From positions 1 through 64,000 of the forward strand of contig JADIYY010000002.1 of assembly GCA_016705065.1 (NCBI GenBank): a stretch of 64,000 nt of DNA, in the 5' to 3' direction. This DNA comes from Candidatus Aalborgiella aggregata (GTDB lineage Bacteria; Pseudomonadota; Gammaproteobacteria; Burkholderiales; Burkholderiaceae_C). Shown piece by piece: positions 46,859 through 55,728 of the stretch. The notes under the pieces were generated by a model, which did not search any database, was not told where the DNA came from, and saw only the letters and a list, made by a program, of their open reading frames with translations. Every line of letters begins with the position of its first letter. Positions within the stretch are counted from its first letter, which is position 1. A program made the position numbers and the translations under genes.

Positions 46859-48103
46859 ATGCGTACGTACATCACTTTCCGCCGTAAATTTCTTCCTACC
46901 GGCACAGCCATTGTTTTGCTGACAACGTTACCCATCGCCCTGCAAGCGCAGCAGCAGCAAAAAGTATCGGGTCCGCAAGCACGCTACTGGGTGCAAGCCG
47001 AAACCCGTTCCGGCATGGCGGGCATGATGGCTGGCGGCGCAGGCGGCATGGGTGCTGCCATGAGTAGCATGTTTGGTCGTGGTGGTGGCAGTAGTCATTC
47101 CAAAACCTTGAAGCTGGATTTGGGTGCGGTGCGTGATGCCAACCCCGCCACAGGGCAACACACCATTCCGCCAGCACTCAACATGGGTGAGAGCTTGCCA
47201 TTGTTTGGTGAGAAACGCGCACCCCGTGAGTATGTGGAGCGTGATGTACCGCAATGGGAAGAGCGTGATGGCAACATGCGCATGCTGTTCTTCTGGGGCT
47301 GTGGTGAAAACGTAGGTCCAGGTCAACCGGTGGTGTTGGACACCAAAGAAATCATGGCAGGTCGATTGCCCACCAACATGCGCTCGGCTTACGTGCGCGA
47401 CAATACACGCGGCCCTGCTTTAGGGCGCGACCGTGGCTTTGCCGACTGGCCCAACGCCAACGACAACCCATCGGTACCAGCTAGCGCATCCATGGTGGGT
47501 GACCATGCGGTCAGCAGCAACATCAGCCCCAACATTCGTTTCTTTGTATCTGCGGCCAACGATTATCTTGACCCAGTCAACATGGCCAGCGCCAACGACA
47601 CGTCGGGTGGTATGCGTCTCACTTGGAGCGCGGTCGACCGCAGCCTGGGTTATTTCGCTACAGCCATGGGCATGCGCGAAACAGCACCGCGCACCGCTGA
47701 CATGGTGATGTGGAATTCCAGCGCACAACGCATGTTGGGTGGCGAAGCCTTGATGGGTTTCTTACCACCTGCCGAAGTGAATCGATTGGTGAGCGAGCGC
47801 ATTGTCATGTCGCCCAGCACAACAGACTGCGTGATTCCCAAGCAAGTACTCGAAGCCGCAGGGGGTCAAATTTTCATGAGCAGCTTAAACGCTTTTGGTC
47901 CTGAGCTGAATGTGGTGCATCCACCCCGCCCCAGTGATGTGCGTGTGGAGTGGAAACAAGAATACGCTGTCAAAGTTCGCACCCGCTCAACCACAAGCAT
48001 CTTGCCTATGATGGCTGGCGCTGGAAGCTCAGACCGTGACGATCGTCCCTCCCGCGACCGTCGCTCAGGCCCTTCAGGGTTCAGAGGCTTTTTTGGGCGC
48101 TGA
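46859..48103 (+). CDS. Large secreted protein of unknown function
   Basis: The 414-residue protein has a signal peptide (TAIVLLTTLPIALQAQ), then a Gly/Met-rich section (MAGMMAGGAGGMGAAMSSMF) and repeated beta-like segments with conserved Trp. Two Cys are visible in mid-protein and C-terminal parts. It ends in an Arg/Asp/Ser-rich tail (SSDRDDRPSRDRRSGPSGF). No domain recognised. Its 3' end overlaps the convergent dusC by 23 bp. Confidence 0.65.
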   Translation: MRTYITFRRKFLPTGTAIVLLTTLPIALQAQQQQKVSGPQARYWVQAETRSGMAGMMAGGAGGMGAAMSSMFGRGGGSSHSKTLKLDLGAVRDANPATGQHTIPPALNMGESLPLFGEKRAPREYVERDVPQWEERDGNMRMLFFWGCGENVGPGQPVVLDTKEIMAGRLPTNMRSAYVRDNTRGPALGRDRGFADWPNANDNPSVPASASMVGDHAVSSNISPNIRFFVSAANDYLDPVNMASANDTSGGMRLTWSAVDRSLGYFATAMGMRETAPRTADMVMWNSSAQRMLGGEALMGFLPPAEVNRLVSERIVMSPSTTDCVIPKQVLEAAGGQIFMSSLNAFGPELNVVHPPRPSDVRVEWKQEYAVKVRTRSTTSILPMMAGAGSSDRDDRPSRDRRSGPSGFRGFFGR

Positions 48104-49052
48104 GCTGAATTCCACGCAGCCACATGTTCACCATGGTGGGGTCGTTGCAGGTGCGAAAGTCTTGGTACACGGTTTCGGCTTCGGGGTAAGTGCGGCGTAA
48201 AAAGTTCAGCCATTGTTTCAAGCGGCCAGTGCGCGACTTTTTATCGAGCCGCTTGGATACCAATTCCCAATAGTCATTGATCAAGGGCAACAAGCTCGCC
48301 CAATCCAACGCTGGGGTGGGCTGTTGCTCAGCATCATCAAGCGCATGAATGGCACGCGCCAATGCTGGGTTTTGCACCATGCCGCGCCCCAGCATCAAGG
48401 CATCGCAGCCAGACAGCTCACGACACCGTGCGGCATCTTGCACGGTCCAAATTTCACCATTGGCAATCACCGGAATGTTGACCACCGCGCGCACATCGGC
48501 AATGCGCTCCCAGTACGCGGGCGGGCGGTAGCCGTGGGCTTGTGTGCGGGCGTGCACCACCAATTCACTGGCACCGCTTTGCGCAATGGCAAGCGCGCAT
48601 TCTTCTGCGCGGCTATCGTCTTTGAAACCCAAACGCATTTTGGCTGAAACAGGAATGTGTGCAGGCACAGCGCGCCGCACCGCTGCAACAATTTGCGCCA
48701 CCAGCTCAGGCTCGTCCAACAGCGCCGCACCGCCGCCATGGCGGTTCACCACCTTGGCGGGGCAGCCAAAATTCAAATCAATGCCAGGCGGGTTCAACCG
48801 TGCCAATGAAGCTGCGTTGTCAGCCAAACATGCCACATCAGAACCCAACAACTGCGGCCGCACAGGCACACCGCTGCTGGTGCGCCAGCCATTGAAAATC
48901 TCTGGCACCACGCGCTGGTACACGCGGTCGGGCAACACGGTATTGGTGACACGAATAAACTCTGACACGCAGCGGTCCACACCACCTGCGCGGGTGAGAA
49001 TGTCGCGCAAAACAAAATCGAGAAGCCCCTCCATAGGGGCGAGAATGATCAA
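48081..49052 (-). CDS. dusC: tRNA-dihydrouridine(16) synthase
   Basis: The 323-residue FMN enzyme reduces U16 in tRNA. Visible are IILAPMEGLLDFVLRDIL, the catalytic-Cys motif IDLNFGCPAKVVNRHGGGAA (Cys about 98), VSAKMRLGF and LMLGRGMVQNPAL. NRHGGGAALL fits the DusC subfamily. Confidence 0.92.
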   Translation of the reverse strand: MIILAPMEGLLDFVLRDILTRAGGVDRCVSEFIRVTNTVLPDRVYQRVVPEIFNGWRTSSGVPVRPQLLGSDVACLADNAASLARLNPPGIDLNFGCPAKVVNRHGGGAALLDEPELVAQIVAAVRRAVPAHIPVSAKMRLGFKDDSRAEECALAIAQSGASELVVHARTQAHGYRPPAYWERIADVRAVVNIPVIANGEIWTVQDAARCRELSGCDALMLGRGMVQNPALARAIHALDDAEQQPTPALDWASLLPLINDYWELVSKRLDKKSRTGRLKQWLNFLRRTYPEAETVYQDFRTCNDPTMVNMWLRGIQLSAQKSL

Positions 49053-49083
49053 GGCTTAAATCAGCAGACTGTCAAAAAATCAG

Positions 49084-49593
49084 TCACAACGCGCCCATGA
49101 AATCTTTCTTGCCTAAATCCACACCGTTATGTCGCAAGATGTTGTACGCGGTGGTGACATGGAAGAAAAAGTTTGGCAATGAATAGTGCATCAAGTAAGT
49201 TTGACCCGCAAATTTGCGTTCGCGTGGTGTGCCTGGGTTCAAATGGATTTCACGTGCTTCGCTGCCATCGATACTGGCGGCATCAAGCGTGCCCAAGAGT
49301 GCGATCGTTTTGTCAATGCGCGCGCGCAAATCGGCAAAGCTGGATTCGTTATCGTCAAAGCTCGGTACTTCTTTGCCAGCTAAGCGCATGCACGTACCCT
49401 TGGCAAAATCGCAAGCCACTTGCACTTGTTTGGTCAAGGCAAACATATTCGGAAACAAACGGCTTTGCAGCAAAGCTTCAGGCGCAAATTTGTTGGCTTC
49501 AGCATGCGCTTCGGCTTTGCTTAAAAATGCACTCATGGCTTTGAGCGTATGTTGAAACACAGGGACAGATGCGGTGTACATAGAGAGAGACAT
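49084..49593 (-). CDS. DUF1993 family protein
   Basis: The 169-residue helical protein starts SLSMYTASVPVFQHTLKAMS. It carries LFPNMFALTKQVQVACDFAK and the C-terminal YLMHYSLPNFFFHVTTAYNI, typical of DUF1993 (a DinB-like four-helix fold). Function unknown. Divergent from the ferredoxin gene. Confidence 0.88.
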   Translation of the reverse strand: MSLSMYTASVPVFQHTLKAMSAFLSKAEAHAEANKFAPEALLQSRLFPNMFALTKQVQVACDFAKGTCMRLAGKEVPSFDDNESSFADLRARIDKTIALLGTLDAASIDGSEAREIHLNPGTPRERKFAGQTYLMHYSLPNFFFHVTTAYNILRHNGVDLGKKDFMGAL

Positions 49594-49669
49594 GGTGAAT
49601 CCTTAAAATAGTAGCTATAGAAATGACCGAACAACGAAAAGCAGCAAGTCTAACGCCAAGCGAATAACC

Positions 49670-49987
49670 ATGCCTGACACACCTCAAGATGCCAATGCGG
49701 ATGCGCAGATATTCACTGTCACCGTGCAGCCCACAGAGGCAACATTTCAAATCGCAGCCAACCAAACCATTTTGCAAGCCGCCGAACGCGCGCTGATTTA
49801 CCCTTTGAGCTCCTGCCGCAACGGTACTTGTCGCACCTGCATCAGCACTCTGGTCAGTGGCAGCGTGCGCTACAACACCGACTGGCCTGGCCTCTTGGCA
49901 GAAGAAAAAGAAGCTGGTTTGCTATTGCCCTGCTGCGCGCATGCGCAAAGTGACTTGGTGGTGCAGTTTGGCATCAATCATGCTTGA
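49670..49987 (+). CDS. Plant-type [2Fe-2S] ferredoxin
   Basis: The 105-residue protein has the cluster motif SSCRNGTCRTCIS (C-x4-C-x2-C, about 47-55) and a fourth Cys in LLLPCCAHA about 29 residues later. It would pass electrons to an oxygenase or reductase, but no partner gene is adjacent. The first 20 residues are an acidic extension. Confidence 0.88.
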   Translation: MPDTPQDANADAQIFTVTVQPTEATFQIAANQTILQAAERALIYPLSSCRNGTCRTCISTLVSGSVRYNTDWPGLLAEEKEAGLLLPCCAHAQSDLVVQFGINHA

Positions 49988-50013
49988 CCAAGCCATGTTT
50001 AATGATGAAATTG

Positions 50014-50068
50014 ACCTCTAGACGGCGTATTGATTGCCTAGTATGCTATTAAATATATAGCACACATA
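50014..50068 (-). repeat. Dispersed intergenic repeat, copy 5
   Basis: CCTCTAGACGGCGTATTGAT then TGCCTAGTATGCTATTAAAT then ATATAGCACACATAG. Located between ferredoxin and acetyltransferase genes. Confidence 0.75.
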
Positions 50069-50084
50069 GACAACGCACTTCCAC

Positions 50085-50615
50085 CTAAGATAAAGAGCGT
50101 TTCAAGCGAATCTCTTCCAATTTCGCGCCCCCTACTTCCACGGTTTTCAGGGTGTTCATTTCGCGCTTGAAGCCAGCTTTTTCGTAAAATTCCAATGCGC
50201 GTTCGTTTTGTAAGAGCACCCACAGCGTGGCGTCGGTGAACTCTTCTTCCAACATGCCTTCGCGGGCAGCATCCCACAGCGCCAAACCCACGCCTTTGCC
50301 CCAATGTTCGGGTTCTACATAGATCGCCCAAATTTCGCCAGTAGTGGGTTTGGATTTTTCGTCGCGGCTGCGATCAAAGCCGACAAAGCCAATGACTTTT
50401 TCGCCCGTTTTGGTGGAGCCCATGGCTACCCACACTTGGGGTTCGCTGTATTCAATGGCGTCTTGCCAAAAGGCTTGGCGCTTGGCTGTCGATAAGTTGT
50501 CGAGATGTTCGTCTGCCATGATGCCGGCATAGGCCATTTGCCATGCGCGAATGTGGATGGCGGTGATGGCGGGGACATCGCCCTCGGTAGCAGGGCGTAC
50601 GGTGATGTTTTGCAT
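50085..50615 (-). CDS. GNAT family N-acetyltransferase
   Basis: A 176-residue acetyltransferase. The acetyl-CoA-binding segment is EIWAIYVEPEHWGKGVGLAL (motif A, Q/R-x2-G-x-G/A variant) with ALEFYEKAGFKRE near the C-terminus. Target unknown. Confidence 0.88.
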   Translation of the reverse strand: MQNITVRPATEGDVPAITAIHIRAWQMAYAGIMADEHLDNLSTAKRQAFWQDAIEYSEPQVWVAMGSTKTGEKVIGFVGFDRSRDEKSKPTTGEIWAIYVEPEHWGKGVGLALWDAAREGMLEEEFTDATLWVLLQNERALEFYEKAGFKREMNTLKTVEVGGAKLEEIRLKRSLS

Positions 50616-50748
50616 GTTAAATGTGTGACTGAAAAGATGGGAAGGAAGGTGTGAAAGTAAGAAATCAAATTAAAATAAATGAAGTGGTCGATAATAACGA
50701 TACTCGGACCACAGCTCTCACAAATTTTTAACTGCATTGGAGAAAATC

Positions 50749-50898
50749 ATGGCAAAAGGCGTTGGCTCACAAAAAATGGTTAAAAAACCGAAAAAAGACA
50801 CCACTCCCCCAAAAGCAATTTCGTTGGACAAACCCCAACCCAGCGTGGTCACGCAAGTGCCCTTGCGCGGCAAAGCGGCCAAGCTGGCGAAGAAATAA
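50749..50898 (+). CDS. Small lysine-rich basic protein, 49 aa
   Basis: The ATG at 50749 follows GGAGAA. The protein reads MAKGVGSQKMVKKPKKDTTP and ends LRGKAAKLAKK; about a quarter is Lys. Proteins of this size and type occur in beta-proteobacteria as hypothetical entries. The stop abuts the VF530 gene at 50899, so they are likely co-transcribed. A nucleic-acid-binding role is only suggested by charge. Confidence 0.6.
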   Translation: MAKGVGSQKMVKKPKKDTTPPKAISLDKPQPSVVTQVPLRGKAAKLAKK

Positions 50899-50916
50899 TT
50901 GCAAGATACTGCTCAG

Positions 50917-51174
50917 ATGCAGCAAGCGCCTGCATCGCCCCCAACGCAAGCCCGCAATCCATTGCACGGCGTGACGCTGGAGGCCATGGTCACCGCTTTG
51001 CAAGCGCACTACGGTTGGGACGAGCTGGGGCAGCGCATTCACATTCGCTGTTTTGTGCTGGACCCCAGCGTGGCATCTAGCCTGAAATTTTTGCGCAAAA
51101 CGCCTTGGGCGCGTGAGAAGGTGGAAAGTTTGTATTTATTCATGCTGCGTGAACAAAAACGCGCAGCACACTGA
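50917..51174 (+). CDS. VF530 family DNA-binding-like protein
   Basis: 85 residues from the ATG at 50917; a TTG at 50899 would add six. The VF530 signature (NPLHGVTLEAMVTALQAHYG, WDELGQRIHIRCF, SSLKFLRKTPWAREKVE) is complete. The family has a homeodomain-like fold with unknown biological role. Followed after 2 bp by the pseudouridine synthase gene. Confidence 0.85.
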   Translation: MQQAPASPPTQARNPLHGVTLEAMVTALQAHYGWDELGQRIHIRCFVLDPSVASSLKFLRKTPWAREKVESLYLFMLREQKRAAH

Positions 51175-51176
51175 TT

Positions 51177-52091
51177 TTGCTCCCAGTCAAAAACGGCGTC
51201 GGCCCCAGCGTTGTTGGTTTACCTAAAAATGACGCGAAAGATGAATCTGCCCAATGGCGCACCATCACCGACTTTTTAGTTGAACGCTTCCCCGCTATTC
51301 CCCGCGCCACATGGTTGCAGCGCATGGCCGATGGCGATGTAGAAGACGAATTCGGCGTAGCCGTCACAGCAGAGCGCCCTTACCAAGGCCATATTCGCGT
51401 TTACTACTACCGCGATCTGGAGGTAGAAGAACGCATCCCTTTCGATGAAGTGATCTTGCACCAAGACGAACATCTCATCGTCGTCGACAAGCCGCATTTT
51501 TTGCCTGTCACCCCATCAGGCAAATACTTGCAAGAAACGGTGTTGGTACGTTTGAAGCGCAAACTGGGTTTGGACGATTTGGTTCCCATTCACCGCATCG
51601 ACCGCGACACCGCCGGTTTGGTGCTGTTCAGTGTTCAACCCCAAACACGCGATGCCTACCAAGCCCTGTTTCGTGAACGCGCTGTGAACAAAACCTACCA
51701 TGCCATCGCACCGTGGAACCCCACCAACCGCTTTCCTATTCAATACGAAAGCCGATTGGACGAAGACAAATCAGCGGGCCGTGGTTTCATGACGCAATGC
51801 GAAGTGGCCGGCACGCCCAACAGTTTGACCCACATTGATGTGCTGCAAATCAAAGGCGACTGGGCCAAGTACCGACTCAAGCCCGTCACCGGCAAGCGCC
51901 ACCAATTGCGCGTGCACATGAACGCGCTGGGCTTGCCCATCAAAGGCGATGGCATTTACCCCGTGCTGACACCTGAAGGGCAAATCGATTACGCCAACCC
52001 TTTGCAACTGTTGGCCAAATCCATTGAGTGGCGTGACCCCATCACCCATGCATGGCGACAGTTTGATAGCTCCTTTGAATTATTGTTATAA
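51177..52091 (+). CDS. RluA-family pseudouridine synthase
   Basis: The 304-residue enzyme starts at a TTG (LPVKNGVGPSVVG), which matches the family's usual beginning. The catalytic Asp is in LVPIHRIDRDTAGLVLF. HLIVVDKPHFLPVTPSG and KPVTGKRHQLRVHMNALGLP are conserved. Whether it modifies rRNA or tRNA cannot be told. The 5' region lacks an obvious S4 domain. Confidence 0.88.
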   Translation: MLPVKNGVGPSVVGLPKNDAKDESAQWRTITDFLVERFPAIPRATWLQRMADGDVEDEFGVAVTAERPYQGHIRVYYYRDLEVEERIPFDEVILHQDEHLIVVDKPHFLPVTPSGKYLQETVLVRLKRKLGLDDLVPIHRIDRDTAGLVLFSVQPQTRDAYQALFRERAVNKTYHAIAPWNPTNRFPIQYESRLDEDKSAGRGFMTQCEVAGTPNSLTHIDVLQIKGDWAKYRLKPVTGKRHQLRVHMNALGLPIKGDGIYPVLTPEGQIDYANPLQLLAKSIEWRDPITHAWRQFDSSFELLL

Positions 52092-52160
52092 CGCAAACCA
52101 TTGCGTAAGCTTTGCACTCTTTTTCACGTCTTGCAACAAACCATTGAACAAGGAGTCAAC

Positions 52161-52733
52161 ATGCACCACAGCTTTAAAAATTTGCTTATTACAACCGCAC
52201 TGTTCGCAACCACCAGCACGTTTGCCAATGAAGCTCTGCTGTTAGAAGCACGCAATGTTGCCAGCATGGTGCCGCCCAAATTACTGCAAGTGTTGACTGA
52301 AGAAATTGCCAAGGGAGGTCCTGCATCTGCCATTGAGGTTTGCAATGTGAAAGCACCCCAAATGGCCAAAGCCGCATCCGAACAAACGGGTTGGATGGTG
52401 AAGCGTGTCAGCCTGCAAAACCGCAATCCCAAAGCCGTCCCCGATGCGTGGGAACGTGCTGTGCTTGAAGATTTTGATAAACGCGCTGCAGCAGGTGAAA
52501 GTCCTACGACGCTAGAAAAAAGCGAGCTGGTGAGCAATGGCGATAAAGGCAAGGAATACCGCTATATGCGCGCTTTACCAGTTGGCAATATTTGTTTGGC
52601 TTGTCATGGTACAGCTGACAAACTCAGTGCCGAAGTTAAATCCAAGCTGCAATCACTGTACCCCAACGACAAAGCGGTTGGCTACACCTTGGGCCAATTG
52701 CGCGGCGCGATGACGATACGCAAACCGCAGTGA
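52161..52733 (+). CDS. DUF3365 haem-binding periplasmic protein, copy A
   Basis: The 190-residue protein has a signal peptide (LLITTALFATTSTFA) and one c-type haem motif CLACHG (about residue 149). The DUF3365 pattern PASAIEVCNVKAPQMAKAAS and AVPDAWERAVLEDFDKRAAA is clear. These proteins are possible redox or gas sensors. It closely resembles copy B at 55729; the two flank the NsrR module. Confidence 0.88.
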   Translation: MHHSFKNLLITTALFATTSTFANEALLLEARNVASMVPPKLLQVLTEEIAKGGPASAIEVCNVKAPQMAKAASEQTGWMVKRVSLQNRNPKAVPDAWERAVLEDFDKRAAAGESPTTLEKSELVSNGDKGKEYRYMRALPVGNICLACHGTADKLSAEVKSKLQSLYPNDKAVGYTLGQLRGAMTIRKPQ

Positions 52734-52867
52734 TTTGCACTTGCTGACCCTTTCGAATTGTTCAGCATCAGCGACATGACATGGCTTTAAGAGCCAAGGC
52801 GATGTACGTTGATTTACACCTTACTCCCTGTTGATCGCCTTTTCATATTTTGGACGCAGACTATTTT

Positions 52868-52892
52868 AAAGATGTATAATTTATGCATCTTT
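52868..52892. promoter_or_regulatory. NsrR operator upstream of the DUF2249 gene
   Basis: The arms AAAGATGTAT and ATGCATCTTT are separated by AATTT (9 of 10 paired). This matches the known NsrR site AAGATGCATTT-like palindrome. It overlaps a likely -10 (TATAAT within 52875-52880), so NsrR would repress until nitric oxide is present. Confidence 0.8.
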
Positions 52893-52924
52893 AAGATTCA
52901 TCAACCAAAAGCAGGAGTTTTCCC

Positions 52925-53209
52925 ATGTCAACCGTCACTTCCAACACCCTGGATATTCGTGAAATCGCCCCGCGTGATAGACACGCCGTCATCTTCGCCC
53001 GCTTTGATGAACTTCCTGCTGGCGAATCGCTGGAGCTGATCAACGACCACGACCCAAAGCCGCTGCATGGTCAGTTTCAGATCCGTTCTGCAAACGCATT
53101 CTCATGGGATTATCTGGAAACTGGCCCCAACGTTTGGCGCGTTCAGATTGGTAAAAAGGCCATAGCCAGTGGTGGCAGTTGCTGCTCTGGCGGTGGATGC
53201 TGCGGTTAA
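52925..53209 (+). CDS. DUF2249 protein with Cys-rich tail
   Basis: A 94-residue protein: a DUF2249 domain (TLDIREIAPRDRHAVIFARF, LELINDHDPKPLHGQF) followed by the tail GGSCCSGGGCCG with four Cys. DUF2249 proteins often occur with NO and iron-sulfur repair genes. The upstream NsrR palindrome ties it to nitric-oxide stress. The tail may bind metal; that is inference. Confidence 0.85.
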   Translation: MSTVTSNTLDIREIAPRDRHAVIFARFDELPAGESLELINDHDPKPLHGQFQIRSANAFSWDYLETGPNVWRVQIGKKAIASGGSCCSGGGCCG

Positions 53210-53248
53210 ATTTGAGCTTGTTCCTTTCACCTTTTCGAGTATCAAAAA

Positions 53249-53276
53249 GTGGGTGTAGTTTCTTCGCTACGCCCAC
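53249..53276 (-). terminator. Terminator for nnrS
   Basis: On the minus strand GTGGGCGTAG / CTACACCCAC forms a stem (one G-T-type mismatch) with an 8-base loop, followed by TTTTTG. It is 93 bp after the nnrS stop. Confidence 0.6.
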
Positions 53277-53368
53277 ATTAATACCCACACTCGTCAGCGG
53301 CAATACTGACTAAGTGCCTGTATCAGATGGATATGGCATTCACAACGCTTGCTCTTATCAGGTTTGAT

Positions 53369-54574
53369 TCAACCGTCTTTGCCATCCAGGCGCGTTCGGA
53401 TCAACCATGGTGTAAACACCCAGAGATAAAGCATAAACGCAACGCTCCATGCTGTTGCCGCTGCCACGAGCGAGAGCATCAACAGCTCGGGTGAAACCAG
53501 CGGTAAAAACACACGTAGAACTGCTGCCAACATCACCAAAATATAGGCAAGCACCTCAAGTTTAGAAGCTTGAATCGGCCTGCCGGTATGGCCGCGTGCC
53601 GTGCGCGTCACCATGCCAATAATGAGCCCCCCCGTCGCACCAACAGCCAAGGCATGAACGCCAGCCGAAACAGTCACGATACCAATCTGAGCCAAAGCCA
53701 GTAACGCCAGTCCCACCGGAAACCACGCATATGCAGCATGCAATATCCACAAGACTGGGCGATTCTTCGTCATCCACGGCCGCCAGCCCAGCCACCGTTT
53801 GAGTTGCAATCCACTGGCCAAAGCCAGTACCAGCATGCCAAACAAACTTGCGGGTACAAACACCCACAACGCCAAGCCCAACCCAGTCAAACCAAGCGTG
53901 ACCCACTCGTTGCGTTTGTCAGCAACCAGCTTCAAACCCGGCGTCACTGCCATGGTGAAGGCCGGAATAACGCGCCCTGCCATCACGCATTCGATCATCA
54001 CAATCAAACCCAAGGCAGCGTACAAGGGTGTGATCGCAGACACATTCAGCATGCCACTCACTGCCAAATGAAACACTGCATTCGCAGCGGCCAGTAAAAC
54101 CAAAATTACCGCAAGTGGTAAATTGCGGTGATTGCGCGAACGCAGCAAAATGTTGACCAACACGCCCGCTACCAATGGCAGCAATGCCATGTCCAGTACC
54201 ATGTACAGCTGATAAGGCCCCACCACTGCCGTAACGCGGGCGGACAGCCATACAAGCGCCAAGGCACCCAACGCTGGGCCACGTGAGGTGGCCAAACCAG
54301 TCCAGTTTTTACCTGCGGTCAGCAAAAACCCCACGATGATGGACACCGCAAAGCCAAACAGCATCTCATGCGCATGCCATAACAGTGGCGGCACGCTGGT
54401 TGCCAGTTGCATCTGCCCAAGAAACAGCGCAATCCACAAAGGCACGATGACCGCAGCCAGCAAAGCACCGCCCAAGTAAAACGGTCGAAAGCCCAATCGC
54501 AGCAAAGGCAGTCCTTGCGGTGTTGGCATACCAAGGTTCATGTGTTTGAAAAGGGGGAGTTCGTTTGATTTCAT
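53369..54574 (-). CDS. nnrS: NnrS family haem/copper membrane protein
   Basis: A 401-residue protein with about 12 transmembrane helices. The NnrS signatures LLRLGFRPFYLGGALLAA, LLWHAHEMLFGFAVSIIVGF, TGLATSRGP and HALAVGATGGLIIGMVTRTA are intact. The His residues are putative haem/copper ligands. NnrS protects against nitric oxide and its iron complexes. Its promoter region shares an NsrR palindrome with the divergent nsrR. Confidence 0.93.
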   Translation of the reverse strand: MKSNELPLFKHMNLGMPTPQGLPLLRLGFRPFYLGGALLAAVIVPLWIALFLGQMQLATSVPPLLWHAHEMLFGFAVSIIVGFLLTAGKNWTGLATSRGPALGALALVWLSARVTAVVGPYQLYMVLDMALLPLVAGVLVNILLRSRNHRNLPLAVILVLLAAANAVFHLAVSGMLNVSAITPLYAALGLIVMIECVMAGRVIPAFTMAVTPGLKLVADKRNEWVTLGLTGLGLALWVFVPASLFGMLVLALASGLQLKRWLGWRPWMTKNRPVLWILHAAYAWFPVGLALLALAQIGIVTVSAGVHALAVGATGGLIIGMVTRTARGHTGRPIQASKLEVLAYILVMLAAVLRVFLPLVSPELLMLSLVAAATAWSVAFMLYLWVFTPWLIRTRLDGKDG

Positions 54575-54590
54575 GGTGATTCGCTAATTA

Positions 54591-54615
54591 ATAGATGTAT
54601 TTTACATGCATCTAT
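54591..54615. promoter_or_regulatory. NsrR operator between nnrS and nsrR
   Basis: ATAGATGTAT and ATGCATCTAT flank TTTAC. With the outer ATTA/TAAT the match is 13 of 14 pairs. It can control both divergent genes. Confidence 0.8.
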
Positions 54616-54658
54616 TAATTAAATCCGCATAAAATACAGGCATGCCCGCTTATGAAAG

Positions 54659-55129
54659 ATGGAAATGCGCCTGACCGACTACACCGACTACACCCTGCGA
54701 GTGCTGATGTTCTGCGCGCTCAACCCAGAGCGCTCGGTGACGATTGCAGAGCTAGCTGACAGCCATGCCGTGTCCAAAAATCATTTGATGAAAATCGTCA
54801 ACGACTTGTCGCGTCAGGGTTTGCTACATACCACACGCGGGCGCGGCGGTGGCCTGCGGCTACTAAAGCCTGCATCCGAAATTTGCATCGGTGATGTGGT
54901 GAGACAAACTGAAACGGATTTCAGAATGGTCGAGTGCTTTGACAAAAGCCATAACGAATGCACGTTGACAGCCCATTGCCAACTGAAACAAGTGTTTCAT
55001 ACCGCACTGCAAAGCTATATGGCTGAGTTAGATAAGGTCACATTGGCAGATGTCACCCAAGCCATCGCAAACCCTGGCGCAGAAAACACGGTGCATTTCG
55101 CACCCAAACGCGGACAGGCGCGCCGCTAA
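54659..55129 (+). CDS. nsrR: Nitric-oxide-sensing Rrf2-family repressor
   Basis: The 156-residue regulator has a winged helix (MRLTDYTDYTLRVLMFCALN, VSKNHLMKIVNDLSRQGLL, TTRGRGGGLRLLKP). Three Cys ligands of the [2Fe-2S]/[4Fe-4S] cluster are spaced as in NsrR: CFDKSHNECTLTAHC (C-x7-C-x5-C). The start may be the second Met at 54665. It lies beside its own operator and nnrS. Confidence 0.93.
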   Translation: MEMRLTDYTDYTLRVLMFCALNPERSVTIAELADSHAVSKNHLMKIVNDLSRQGLLHTTRGRGGGLRLLKPASEICIGDVVRQTETDFRMVECFDKSHNECTLTAHCQLKQVFHTALQSYMAELDKVTLADVTQAIANPGAENTVHFAPKRGQARR

Positions 55130-55141
55130 TTCATCCCCGAA

Positions 55142-55612
55142 TCAATACGGTTTGCCATCTTTGTGCAAGAACTGCCACTTGCCATCACTGCCCAGCTTGG
55201 CCTGCAAATCATCATCTGGGTAGCTGCCTGCATCGCCCGACGTGCGGTCGCCCACTTCCAGATACAACACTTCTGCTGTTGATCTATTCACCAACTGGTG
55301 GGCATTGCCAGTACCCGCTTTGAAACCCGCGCACATGCCAGCCGTTAAAGTGGTTTCGCCTTCATCGGTAATCAGAATGGCCACACCTTCCAAGATGTAA
55401 ACAAATTCATCTTGCTGGGTATGCGCATGACGCAGTGCGGAGATGGCACCTGGCTGCAGGCGGGTGAGGTTCACGCCAAAATTGGACAAACCAAACACAT
55501 CACCCAATGCCCGCTTTTCGCGCCCTGCCATACGCGAGGCAAATGGCTCAGGGTAAACCGATGGCTTGGCACGCGGCACAACATCTTTGGCCATCACAGC
55601 AACGGGAATCAT
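55142..55612 (-). CDS. Cupin-domain protein
   Basis: 156 residues from the ATG at 55612, which follows GGAGG; a longer frame to 55663 lacks such a site. Cupin motif 1: ALRHAHTQQDEFVYILEGVA (H-x-H and E); motif 2: GTGNAHQLVN. It probably binds a metal. Substrate unknown. Convergent with nsrR. Confidence 0.85.
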   Translation of the reverse strand: MIPVAVMAKDVVPRAKPSVYPEPFASRMAGREKRALGDVFGLSNFGVNLTRLQPGAISALRHAHTQQDEFVYILEGVAILITDEGETTLTAGMCAGFKAGTGNAHQLVNRSTAEVLYLEVGDRTSGDAGSYPDDDLQAKLGSDGKWQFLHKDGKPY

Positions 55613-55728
55613 ATTAAACCTCCATTCATTTGAATGCTGTGTTGAACGAATCACAGCAAGCATCTATTATGATAATGACATAACTATTTCATTTTCGTGT
55701 TCCACACATCAAGCAAAAGGATTTAAAG

